Of a stretch of DNA of 57,043 bases, positions 25,830 through 33,228 are shown piece by piece. Both the position numbers and the translations under genes were made by a program. Source of the stretch: a virus; the IMG/VR virus record IMGVR_UViG_3300007735_000759, positions 1 to 57,043 of that record, one strand, 5' to 3'. Below the pieces are notes generated by a model that saw nothing but the letters and a program-made list of their open reading frames with translations, did not search any database and had not been told where the DNA came from. Each line of letters begins with the position of its first letter. Position 1 is the stretch's first letter.

Positions 25830-28067
25830 ATGTCAGACATTCAAGATTTGCGCAATCAAGAAGCTGCTTTACTTGCCGAAATAGAAGCTTTGAGCAATAA
25901 TGCAGACCAACCTAATTCAAAACCAAATTTAACGGTAGATCAGTTAAGAGAACAAGAAGATAGGTTAAAAAAAGAAGTGAGTTCATTAGAAGGTAATTCA
26001 GATATTTCTCAAAATGAATTTCAACGTTTAATGAAAACAGATCCCGAATTTAGGGAATCAATAGAAAATACCAAAAGAACTTTGAAAGTTGGCGCGAGAT
26101 CTGTAGGTAGTAATCTTATAGGAGGAGCCGCAGAATTGGCTATGTTAGCTCCCAATTTAGCAGGAATGTTACACGGGCGCCCTTGGGTGTCCCCTATTGC
26201 CGCAGCTGAAAAACTTTTTCCGGAAGATTGGGCGCCTAAAACTACGGGTGAAAGGACTACATCAACAGTAGCAGGTCTTATGACACCTACGCACATAGGT
26301 AAAGTTGTTTCCAAAATCCCAGAAATTACAAAGAAAATAGCCCCAACCGTATCGAATTATGTAGGAAAATTTGCAAGAGAATTACCGTCCTCTGTAAGTA
26401 AAGGATTTAAAAAAATAGGGAATGCTATAGCGAATGAATCTCCTGCTGCATTGGCAAAGACGCTCCCAGCTGGCTTAGCAGGCCATATTGCGATTGAGAA
26501 TGATGCAGGCCCTGTAGGTGCTATTGCAGCGTCCTTAGCAACAGGTGTCCCCGTCAATTATGTATCATCAAAAGTAGCAGGAATCCCAAAAACAATAGGA
26601 AATTGGAAAAAAAACGCAGCATTAAACGATTTAGACGTACAGAGAGATCTTATTAATCAAGAAAGCAAGAGAGTTTTTAATAAGCGAGTTATTTCACCCC
26701 AAGAATTTGGGAATGAAGTTCAGGGCGTCACTCAAGAGTACGCCAAAAAGCAAAGTAAAAATTTTCAAAAAGAGTATGGGCCTATAGTTAAAGATTTAAC
26801 AGAAACCCCACGTCTTAAACTTGATAATGTTATAGATAAATGGACGGCTCCCCTTCATTCAAAAGAAAATTTGTTAGAAAAAAATATTTATTTAAAATCT
26901 CCTGAAGGCCAAGATTTTTTACGATTAATTAATGTTAAAAAAGGCACTAATTATGAAAATTTAGAGCATCAAGTTTTATCTAAATTATTTCAAAAATCGT
27001 TAGAAGGAGAGACAGGACGTAATGTGACTGACTCAACAAAAAAACAAGCGAGAACTGTCAGTATTTTTGATTTAAGCCCTCAATCTATTCTTGAAAGAGA
27101 TCCTGTATTATCTAAAATTTTATCAAAATCCACAAAAGATACTTTTGCTGAAAACTTTAATTATTACAAAAATGTAATTTCAAATCCTGCATCTGAGCAA
27201 AAAGAGTTAAACAATGCACGTCGTTTTTTTAACACATTACAAAACAACAGAACAGAAATAGACGCTTATAAAAATGCAGCAACAATTAGACAAATGAGTA
27301 TTGAAAACGCCTCAAAGGCAAAATATCACGGCTTGCCAAGCTCTGAGCAAAGAAAACATTCAAACGAGGCTTACGTATTAAAGCAAGAATTATTACACCC
27401 TGAATTAGAAAAAGTTAGCCTGGAAACTTCTAAGGCATTAAAAAAGGCAGATAAAGAGAATCAATTTTGGCAAAAAAGAAAACATATGGTTGAATCTCTT
27501 ATCGGCAAAGAAAATATGACTCCGGAACAAACCCAAAAAGCCGTTTTGTCTGATTTTGGAGAAGGTTCTTATCATTTAAAATTTACAAAAGGCATAGCCG
27601 GGGAAAAAGCATCAAAAATTGCTGAAGGTGCATTACATGTTCTAGGAAGAGAAGGAGAGGGGGCAAATATTGTTAATTTATATAAAGAATATAAAAAATT
27701 ACCAAAAGAGGACGCACGCATATTTTGGCTTGGTTTAACTCAGGAAACAAAAGATAAAGTGAAAGAATCTTTTGATTTTATTGACAAATTAAATGCAAGA
27801 AACATTTCCAGGAAAAAAGAAGTTAATCCCGTTGAGTGGTATGTTAAAACACCAACTCTTAGCTGGAGCAAAAGGATTAAGAAACAATTATTAAAAGCAA
27901 CTTCAGCTAATAAATACTCTAAACCCGCAGGCATGAGAGTATTAAAAGAACATTTGTTAATGCCTTCAAATTTACCGAGCCCTGCATGGAAAACAACAAA
28001 AGAGAACATAAGTCAATTGCCTAGACTTGTTGCAAAACAAGAAGCAAGGCGCACATCTAAAGAGTAG
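25830..28067 (+). CDS. putative internal virion protein, last of late operon
   Basis: 745 residues, helical. An N-terminal coiled coil (~1-50), a hydrophobic Gly/Ala section ~80-130 (GARSVGSNLIGGAAELAMLAPNLAGML) and ~205-240 (AALAKTLPAGLAGHIA...), followed by a long charged helical body. AAAGGAG lies seven bases before ATG. As the last gene of the + strand late block it ends 14 bases before paired TTTTCCACA/TGTGGAAAA sequences. Amphipathic segments suggest membrane interaction during DNA entry (inference). Confidence 0.55.
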   Translation: MSDIQDLRNQEAALLAEIEALSNNADQPNSKPNLTVDQLREQEDRLKKEVSSLEGNSDISQNEFQRLMKTDPEFRESIENTKRTLKVGARSVGSNLIGGAAELAMLAPNLAGMLHGRPWVSPIAAAEKLFPEDWAPKTTGERTTSTVAGLMTPTHIGKVVSKIPEITKKIAPTVSNYVGKFARELPSSVSKGFKKIGNAIANESPAALAKTLPAGLAGHIAIENDAGPVGAIAASLATGVPVNYVSSKVAGIPKTIGNWKKNAALNDLDVQRDLINQESKRVFNKRVISPQEFGNEVQGVTQEYAKKQSKNFQKEYGPIVKDLTETPRLKLDNVIDKWTAPLHSKENLLEKNIYLKSPEGQDFLRLINVKKGTNYENLEHQVLSKLFQKSLEGETGRNVTDSTKKQARTVSIFDLSPQSILERDPVLSKILSKSTKDTFAENFNYYKNVISNPASEQKELNNARRFFNTLQNNRTEIDAYKNAATIRQMSIENASKAKYHGLPSSEQRKHSNEAYVLKQELLHPELEKVSLETSKALKKADKENQFWQKRKHMVESLIGKENMTPEQTQKAVLSDFGEGSYHLKFTKGIAGEKASKIAEGALHVLGREGEGANIVNLYKEYKKLPKEDARIFWLGLTQETKDKVKESFDFIDKLNARNISRKKEVNPVEWYVKTPTLSWSKRIKKQLLKATSANKYSKPAGMRVLKEHLLMPSNLPSPAWKTTKENISQLPRLVAKQEARRTSKE

Positions 28068-28080
28068 CAACGCAAATTAA

Positions 28081-28120
28081 CTTTTCCACAAAATCTGTTA
28101 ATAACCCTGTGGAAAAAAGA
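28081..28120. promoter_or_regulatory. inverted DnaA-box-like pair between convergent genes
   Basis: TTTTCCACA (28082-28090) and its inverse TGTGGAAAA (28108-28116) both fit the DnaA consensus TTWTNCACA and can form a ~9-10-bp hairpin. They sit in the only gap between the convergent late operon and the gene at 28181. Either a terminator or a DnaA-responsive site; the same 9-mer occurs at 4851-4859. Confidence 0.4.
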
Positions 28121-28180
28121 TTAACAAAGACGAGAAAGCTTTTATATATAATCCGCCAAGCCAATTTGTTTAATTTTTAA

Positions 28181-28474
28181 TCATCGTAAATTTTCAATAG
28201 CTTCTTCAAGTTCTTGATCGTGCTCATCATGGTTATTATCCTGAGGTACAGAATCGTCATCTTCCGGAATAATTCCTTCTTTGATATAAGCCTCCAATTC
28301 ATTGGCAAGCTTAAAAAGATCTGTATATGTGCGAACATTCCAGCCCTCATTTAGCGTGCTGCTACTCAAAGGCCATCTTGGATTTACATGGGCAAAGTCC
28401 CCGGGGAATGGATGGCTGGAGCAGGTAAACAAGCGAATCGCATAATCAAGGGCAACTTGACGGGTATTGGACAT
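28181..28474 (-). CDS. hypothetical acidic protein
   Basis: 97 residues. The N-terminal half contains Cys and Pro-rich FTCSSHPFPGDFAHVNPRWP; the last ~30 residues are strongly acidic (EDDDSVPQDNNHDEHDQELEE). The acidic tail could mimic DNA or bind a basic partner. It is divergent from the gene at 28522, with 47 bases between them. No family recognised. Confidence 0.55.
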   Translation of the reverse strand: MSNTRQVALDYAIRLFTCSSHPFPGDFAHVNPRWPLSSSTLNEGWNVRTYTDLFKLANELEAYIKEGIIPEDDDSVPQDNNHDEHDQELEEAIENLR

Positions 28475-28521
28475 GTGTTATGATATTCCCATAATTAGAT
28501 TAATTTAAAGATATCACCTTT

Positions 28522-28893
28522 ATGCGATTTGGCCAGAGAAAAATCAAAACAGAAATTGTAAATTTTGATAAACAAAAAGTGTTGCAAGAAATTCAGGAAA
28601 TTTTAAAGAAACCAAATTATTCGGGATGGGTCATTGTGGAAGGCCAAAAAATTTGCGATTTACTTTTAATTAAAAATACAAAACAAGTTGTTGAAAAAGT
28701 ATTTAATCAAAATAATACAGCTACATATTCAACCACAGAGCAAAAAACGTTTCAAATTGTTGTCGCCATCGATATATTAAAATCTAATGAAGCCCCTTCG
28801 TCTCGTACCATAAGCTTATTAAAAAAAATGACAACAATTCATTATATAGCCGACAATTCTAAAAATATTGAAAATTTCTTGCAAAGAATATGA
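28522..28893 (+). CDS. hypothetical protein
   Basis: 123 residues, lysine-rich, with alternating predicted helices and strands and no recognised motif. The N-terminal MRFGQRKIKTEI is basic. A weak ribosome site precedes the ATG. TATAAT immediately after the stop (28894-28899) may be the -10 of the next gene's promoter. Early or lysis-region gene by position. Confidence 0.55.
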   Translation: MRFGQRKIKTEIVNFDKQKVLQEIQEILKKPNYSGWVIVEGQKICDLLLIKNTKQVVEKVFNQNNTATYSTTEQKTFQIVVAIDILKSNEAPSSRTISLLKKMTTIHYIADNSKNIENFLQRI

Positions 28894-28928
28894 TATAATA
28901 TATTTAGATTCTATGTGGAGCGTAATAG

Positions 28929-29237
28929 ATGAAATATTTTTTACTCTTAATGGTCGCTGTTACCTTTTTGCATGCAATGGAAGCAGGAGAGGACGTTACT
29001 AATAGTAGCCCCATATCCGCTTCAAGATCTCATCAATACGTACAATTAATAAATGTCGATACATTGCAAATTCGTGATATCGAGCGGCTTCAACGCGCCC
29101 CTCTAATCCCCATCAAAACTTCTATTTGGTGTGATACAAATTTTTACTGGAAACTATTAGCTTTAGCTGGCGTAGGAGGGGTTATTTCACTTGTTTCTAT
29201 AATGTTGAAATATCCGTGTGAATGTAAATGCCCATAA
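28929..29237 (+). CDS. signal-peptide membrane protein
   Basis: 102 residues: a signal peptide KYFLLLMVAVTFLHAME with likely cleavage after HA, a polar Ser/Gln part, then RAPLIPIKT...WCDTNFYWKLLALAGVGGVISLVSIML, a transmembrane helix (~75-95), and a Cys-rich tail CECKCP. The layout mirrors the larger cassette protein at 2474-3076. GTGGAGCG precedes the ATG. It overlaps the following 53-residue membrane gene by ten bases, next to the endolysin, so a lysis accessory (spanin-like or antiholin) is possible. Confidence 0.65.
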   Translation: MKYFLLLMVAVTFLHAMEAGEDVTNSSPISASRSHQYVQLINVDTLQIRDIERLQRAPLIPIKTSIWCDTNFYWKLLALAGVGGVISLVSIMLKYPCECKCP

Positions 29238-29389
29238 AATTTATTAAAATTATTATATTGGGCATCGCTCTTTTAATTTTATGTTTAGCAATTTTTGAAG
29301 ATGTTTTTAAAGACGGGGAAATAAGCCCGACATGGTCATCAATGGCCGTGATTGGGGCCTTAATAACTGCTGTAAGTTTAGTAAAGTAA
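29228..29389 (+). CDS. small two-helix membrane protein, holin candidate
   Basis: 53 residues starting inside the end of the previous gene (ATG at 29228, coupled). It has two hydrophobic segments, FIKIIILGIALLILCLAIF (~5-23) and MAVIGALITAVSLV (~39-52), joined by an acidic turn EDVFKDGEISPTW. Size, two helices and position beside the endolysin fit a class II holin. The gene points toward the endolysin from the opposite strand. Confidence that it is expressed is moderate; the holin role is inferred. Confidence 0.5.
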   Translation: MPIKFIKIIILGIALLILCLAIFEDVFKDGEISPTWSSMAVIGALITAVSLVK

Positions 29390-29422
29390 TTAGAATATCA
29401 TAAGTGCTTGCGGCACAGATAA

Positions 29423-30031
29423 CTATTCCCCAGCAATTAATCGATTAACGCGTCGAATCCATCCCCTACCATATCTATCAAAATTCTTAAATTCGCTATA
29501 TTTACTACAAATATTCGCAATTAAAATTGATGACATTAGGCCAACATTTTCTAAATCAACATAAGCATTTGCAGCACCCATTGTCCTTACCCCACAAACT
29601 CCGTCAACAACTAACATCTCACCGCCTATACCGGTGAATGTATCATAATCATTAAATGTTTTTTGCAAAACTTTGATCGTTTGTTGCGGAGTCGAATTAT
29701 ACAAAAAGCCAAAAAATTGAACGTAAAATAAAATTGCGCTGCTAAAATCAGCCCCGTCTTCATAGTGTTCTTTATCCTCCTCATAGTATTCGATGCACTC
29801 GGTGTTTAGTCTGCCAAAAAGACCAAAATATGGATTAAAATAATTTTCTACAAAAATTTTTTTAGCATCATCTTTTGTGAGATTTTTAATATCAACATGA
29901 GGGTAAGAGCGCTTTGATATCCCGTATTTAGTTTCTCCGCCAGGATCATTCGGATCATTTACATAACCGCCTTCAACGACTAAAAGACGTTCCCAAACCT
30001 TATCAATTATAATGTCGCGATCATCATCCAT
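29423..30031 (-). CDS. endolysin, glycoside hydrolase 108 type
   Basis: 202 residues. The N-terminus has VEGGYVNDPNDPGGETKYGISKRSYP with the catalytic Glu of the GH108 (ZliS-like) family, then LTKDDAKKIFVENYF. The C-terminal half ends in ..FDRYGRGWIRRVNRL, as in the peptidoglycan-binding PG_binding_3 domain. No signal peptide, so a holin is expected. An insertion around residues 75-100 (Glu/Tyr-rich) lengthens it relative to typical members of ~170-180 residues. Its start overlaps the stop of the 59-residue gene upstream. Confidence 0.85.
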   Translation of the reverse strand: MDDDRDIIIDKVWERLLVVEGGYVNDPNDPGGETKYGISKRSYPHVDIKNLTKDDAKKIFVENYFNPYFGLFGRLNTECIEYYEEDKEHYEDGADFSSAILFYVQFFGFLYNSTPQQTIKVLQKTFNDYDTFTGIGGEMLVVDGVCGVRTMGAANAYVDLENVGLMSSILIANICSKYSEFKNFDRYGRGWIRRVNRLIAGE

Positions 30032-30203
30032 TTTGCTTTTCTCTTTTCTTCGCCAAACGTTTTTCTTTGCGCGCCTTTGCTAAATGAGGCAAGTACCATT
30101 CTTTGTTTTCGTTATACCATTTTTGATATCGCTCTTTTTCTTTTTGTTGATTTTTCTCACGATACTTTTTTTGAGAAATTTTCTTTCTTTCTTTCGCGTC
30201 CAT
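30024..30203 (-). CDS. small Lys-rich protein coupled to the endolysin
   Basis: 59 residues, about one third Lys/Arg, with KKYREKNQQKEKERYQKWYNENKEWY resembling the basic helical leader found in small phage proteins and ahead of some HNH nucleases; no nuclease motif is present. AGAGGA is five bases before the ATG and its TGA overlaps the endolysin start, so the two are translationally coupled. A nucleic-acid-binding or regulatory role for lysis timing is possible. Confidence 0.55.
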   Translation of the reverse strand: MDAKERKKISQKKYREKNQQKEKERYQKWYNENKEWYLPHLAKARKEKRLAKKREKQNG

Positions 30204-30223
30204 AAAATCCTCTTGAAAAAAAT

Positions 30224-30253
30224 ATTATACAACAACCCTTTACTGGTGGACAA
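30224..30253 (-). promoter_or_regulatory. sigma70-type promoter of the endolysin unit
   Basis: On the minus strand TTGTCC (30248-30253), an 18-base spacer and TATAAT (30224-30229). The transcript would begin near 30217, just before the 59-residue gene at 30203. Confidence 0.55.
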
Positions 30254-30321
30254 TGTTTTAATTATAGGTTAAGGTTGTATGATCATTTTTATTAGCTCTT
30301 AGATAAAGAAGGATATTTATT

Positions 30322-31233
30322 TTGTTGACAAAAAAACAACTGGAAGCACGCAAAAATGGCATAGGTGGGAGTGATATTGCGAAAATTTTAGGGGAGTCGT
30401 CATATGGGGGGCCTCTGGATTTATATCATGAGAAATTAAATGATTTTACTGAAGAATCAAATGATGAAAACATCCCGGCAGAGATTGGGAATGAACTAGA
30501 AGCTTATTTGAGCAAGAAATACACTCAACGAACAGGCAAAAAAGTTTTTGTTGTTGATACAATATATCACAAAGAATTTCCGTTTTTATTTGCTAATGTG
30601 GATGGGGTTATTGAGGACAATGGCATTTTAGAATGCAAATGTGCAACACATAGGCAGTTTGTAAAATGGGGTGAAGAAGGCACTTTTGATATTCCAGACC
30701 CGTATAAATTGCAAGTAGCTTACTACGCATCAATTACAGGTGCCCCGTACGTTGATATTATTGTCAATTTTGGGAACCTTAATATAAACATTTATCGGTA
30801 TGAAAGAAATTTAAAGTTTGAAGAAATTATTGTTAAAAAAGCTAAAGATTTTTGGTTAAATCATGTAATTCCAAGAATACCCCCAGAACCCTTAACGCCC
30901 CAAGAAACATTTAGGAATTACGGAGTATTACAAACACATAAAGACAGCATTAAGCAAATTGACGGTGTTCACTATTCTTCTTACGAAAAACTTGTTTATC
31001 TAACAAAACAAAAAAAAGAATTGGATGAAAAGATAGAACAAGAAAAAGCTAAATTATGTCTTTTTTTGAAAGAAAATGAAGTTCTCGTTGATTCAGGAGA
31101 TAAAGTCTTAGCAACATATAAAGGTTATCAGACAGAAAGATTCGATACAAAATTGTTTAAAGAGAAGGAGCCGTTGCAATACAGAGAATATTTAAAAAAA
31201 ACAAATACAAGAAAGTTTTTAATAAAGGAATAA
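30322..31233 (+). CDS. YqaJ-type viral recombinase / exonuclease
   Basis: 303 residues from a TTG start with AGAAGGA eight bases upstream. The N-terminal ARKNGIGGSDIAKILG and PAEIGNELEAYL, FANVDGVIEDNGILECKCA (the D..G(I/V)LE.K core of the PD-(D/E)XK nuclease, ~residues 90-110) and KLQVAYY (~130) are diagnostic of the YqaJ/lambda-exo family. The C-terminal ~80 residues are a charged helical tail. It would degrade duplex ends for annealing-based recombination together with the likely annealing protein at 31981. First gene of the recombination operon. Confidence 0.85.
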   Translation: MLTKKQLEARKNGIGGSDIAKILGESSYGGPLDLYHEKLNDFTEESNDENIPAEIGNELEAYLSKKYTQRTGKKVFVVDTIYHKEFPFLFANVDGVIEDNGILECKCATHRQFVKWGEEGTFDIPDPYKLQVAYYASITGAPYVDIIVNFGNLNINIYRYERNLKFEEIIVKKAKDFWLNHVIPRIPPEPLTPQETFRNYGVLQTHKDSIKQIDGVHYSSYEKLVYLTKQKKELDEKIEQEKAKLCLFLKENEVLVDSGDKVLATYKGYQTERFDTKLFKEKEPLQYREYLKKTNTRKFLIKE

Positions 31234-31242
31234 TTGAAACAG

Positions 31243-31470
31243 ATGATTAGTGAAGAAAAACTCAGATTAATACACGCAGAATTATCACAAATTCTGAAAG
31301 GGCAAGATATATTTATTGTTTTGGAAGCCTTGAGGCAATTGACTATAGGCATCTTTGATTGCGTTAAAGAAGAAGCATCTTCGGAAGTTTTTGATTTTAT
31401 ATATATTAGATTTTATCAAAAATTAAAGAACTATGAGAAATTCAACGGAGAGGCATTTAATGAAAGATAA
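31243..31470 (+). CDS. small helical protein A between recombination genes
   Basis: 75 residues, all-helical. The ATG at 31243 is preferred over a TTG at 31234, which is only four bases after AAAGGA; the spacing is imperfect either way. Similar in length and pattern (IL.G...., then ..K.E......F....Y.KL) to the next two small genes, hinting at three diverged tandem copies. Unknown function; it lies in the recombination operon. Confidence 0.55.
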   Translation: MISEEKLRLIHAELSQILKGQDIFIVLEALRQLTIGIFDCVKEEASSEVFDFIYIRFYQKLKNYEKFNGEAFNER

Positions 31471-31684
31471 TTTTGGAGTGTCTGTAATAATAGCTTCAGG
31501 AATGGTAACAATTTTAAACGGTTTAAAATTCCCAGTAGGTTTAGCAATTATAGATTGTTTGTTGGAGAGTGCTTTCAGACAATTAAAGGAAGAACTGCCA
31601 GCATCTGAATATGAAGAATATAAAAAAGATTTTATTAACAAATTATTTGACGCTGAATTTATAAAAAAAATGGAAAAGAAATAA
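31460..31684 (+). CDS. small helical protein B between recombination genes
   Basis: 74 residues from ATG 31460, with GGAGAGG upstream and an 11-base overlap with the previous stop. The pattern FGVSVIIASGMVTILNGLKFPVG then LKEELPASEYEEYKKDFINKL resembles its neighbours A and C. No signal peptide; the hydrophobic first helix could be buried. Function unknown. Confidence 0.55.
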   Translation: MKDNFGVSVIIASGMVTILNGLKFPVGLAIIDCLLESAFRQLKEELPASEYEEYKKDFINKLFDAEFIKKMEKK

Positions 31685-31719
31685 ATTTACATTAAAAGAA
31701 AGGAATTATAGGTAATAAG

Positions 31720-31956
31720 ATGCAGCCATTCGACACAAAACAGAAAACAATAATATGCGAGATATTGGATTTATTAGATGGATTAGCAAATAACGATTGT
31801 GAAAATATTATTTGTGCGATAATAACATCAATTTATGGAGGTTTAAAAGATTCAGGACAGGAAGAAATCGCAGAATATTATTTTGAAGTAATGATAAAAA
31901 AAATTAATTATCTTTATGAAAACAGAGATCGTTTAGATAAAACAGAGATCGTTTAG
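31720..31956 (+). CDS. small helical protein C between recombination genes
   Basis: 78 residues. ILDLLDGLANNDCENIICAIITSIYGGLKDSGQEEIAEYYFEVMIKKI aligns loosely with proteins A and B. The last residues (RDRLDKTEIV) come from a 20-bp tandem duplication at 31921-31960; because 20 is not a multiple of three, the second copy is read in a new frame and stops early. Without it the frame would continue LEKTEEREDNDGK into the next gene's start. So the C-terminus is recently altered. Confidence 0.55.
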   Translation: MQPFDTKQKTIICEILDLLDGLANNDCENIICAIITSIYGGLKDSGQEEIAEYYFEVMIKKINYLYENRDRLDKTEIV

Positions 31957-31960
31957 AGAA
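31921..31960 (+). repeat. 20-bp tandem duplication
   Basis: AACAGAGATCGTTTAGATAA is followed directly by AACAGAGATCGTTTAGAGAA, differing by one base. It covers the end of the preceding small gene and changes its reading frame. Confidence 0.9.
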
Positions 31961-31980
31961 AACGGAAGAGAGAGAAGATA

Positions 31981-32796
31981 ATGATGGAAAATAACGCAAT
32001 TGAAAAAAGACAGGATAATAATCAAAATAAATTAGACGCGCCTATTATGAAAGTAGATGCAGCAATTGATACGCAAATTATGACAGCTAAATCATTTCCT
32101 CGTGATTTGAAAAAATGTATGAAAAATATTATAGATGCGGCGACATCTGATAATGAGATTGCTGAAACATGTTTTTATGTGCTCCCCCCAAAAAAAGGAC
32201 AACAAGAATCAATTAAAGGCGCTTCAATTAGGTTAGCAGAAATTTGTTTTTCTTTTTGGGGGAATATCAGAGGAGGAACAAGAGTAATTAAAAATGATGG
32301 CCGTCATGTTATAGTAGAAGGCTACGCTTGGGATTTAGAAGAAAATGCATACACATCACTTGAGATTATAAAAAGTATAAGAGACAGAAATGGAGAGACA
32401 TACTCTCCTTCAATGCAGGCAATAACAATAAGCGCGGCGTCTGCTATTGCCTTTCGAAATGCAATTTTTAAAGTTATACCGTTTGTTTTTGTTGAAAAAG
32501 CTTATAAAAAATGTATGGAAATAACCCAAAATGAAAATGAATTTAACAAAAGAAGATCAAAAACATTTGAAAGAATGATTGAGTTAGGAGTTAACAAGGA
32601 AATTATCCTTGATTTCTACAAAATAAAAACCATCGATGAAATAACGCCCGATCAGTTGACAGAAATTATAGGCATCGGTACTTCAATAAAAGAAGGCTAT
32701 ATTAAAAAAGAAGAAGCTTTTTGTTTTGATGCTAAAACTGGTGAAGTTTATGCAAGATTAGAAGATCGGTTAATCGAAACGGAAAATAAGGAATAA
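31981..32796 (+). CDS. likely single-strand annealing protein partner of YqaJ
   Basis: 271 residues. IKGASIRLAEICFSFWGNIRGGTRVI (~65-90), VEGYAWDLEENAYTSLEIIKSI (~101-122) and AASAIAFRNAIFKVIP (~144-160) form a widespread phage family almost always beside YqaJ- or lambda-type exonucleases and presumed to be a RecT/Rad52-class annealing protein. The C-terminal ~80 residues (FERMIELGVNKEIILDFYKI) form a small helical domain also typical of that family. GAGAGAAG precedes the ATG. Biochemical proof for the family is not something I can cite, so the function is inferred from the pairing. Confidence 0.65.
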   Translation: MMENNAIEKRQDNNQNKLDAPIMKVDAAIDTQIMTAKSFPRDLKKCMKNIIDAATSDNEIAETCFYVLPPKKGQQESIKGASIRLAEICFSFWGNIRGGTRVIKNDGRHVIVEGYAWDLEENAYTSLEIIKSIRDRNGETYSPSMQAITISAASAIAFRNAIFKVIPFVFVEKAYKKCMEITQNENEFNKRRSKTFERMIELGVNKEIILDFYKIKTIDEITPDQLTEIIGIGTSIKEGYIKKEEAFCFDAKTGEVYARLEDRLIETENKE

Positions 32797-32864
32797 TTTG
32801 TGTTATTAGGTTTTAAAATAAAAAACGCCGTTATTCCTGATAGATACCTTTGAGTTAACACAAA
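32797..32864. repeat. inverted repeat after the annealing gene
   Basis: TTTGTGTTA (32797-32805) and TAACACAAA (32856-32864) pair around a 50-base AT-rich loop. The 32797-33228 gap, apart from the small gene at 32916, holds this and a second CACAAA-containing inverted repeat at 33116. Confidence 0.5.
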
Positions 32865-32915
32865 TGGATAAGAATTTTTATAAAAATTTTATAAAAGAAC
32901 GGATAGATTAAAAAA

Positions 32916-33088
32916 ATGCTTGAAGATAAACATAGGTTAACAATTATTATTTGCACAATAATATGTCTTTTTTTATAGTATTAGCCTCAATAGCAAATGG
33001 GTTTGTTAACAGACTTGATAGTCAAAATGACAGACTTATTAAATTAGAAACTCAAATGGAATATTTAATTTCTAAAAATATTGATTAA
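32916..33088 (+). CDS. small membrane protein split at a -1 slippery site
   Basis: The first frame reads MLEDKHRLTIIICTIICLFL and meets TAG at 32976. The last two codons before it form T-TTT-TTA (32969-32975), a canonical -1 slip heptamer. Slipping back one base gives a continuous 57-residue product: a single transmembrane helix (~8-28) followed by a charged amphipathic helix RLDSQNDRLIKLETQMEYLI. Without shifting, a separate 41-residue frame could start at ATG 32963. Programmed frameshift, overlapping genes, or a disabled gene are the options; a downstream stimulatory structure is not evident except the inverted repeat at 33116. Confidence 0.4.
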
Positions 33089-33115
33089 TGAAAATATTTA
33101 TTTTATAATAAAATT

Positions 33116-33188
33116 ATCACAAAGACAAACTCCTTAATCATAACTTTATAAATTTCCGTTAGAGAAGTTAAAAAGTTGTCTTTGTGAT
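33116..33188. repeat. 13-bp inverted repeat, 47-base loop
   Basis: ATCACAAAGACAA (33116-33128) and TTGTCTTTGTGAT (33176-33188) are perfectly complementary, with an inner TAACTT/AAGTTA pairing. It lies 41 bases before the gene at 33229. A cruciform, operator pair or leader structure. Confidence 0.6.
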
Positions 33189-33228
33189 TCATTAATCCCA
33201 AACCTAAATAAAGAAGTTTCATTAAAAA

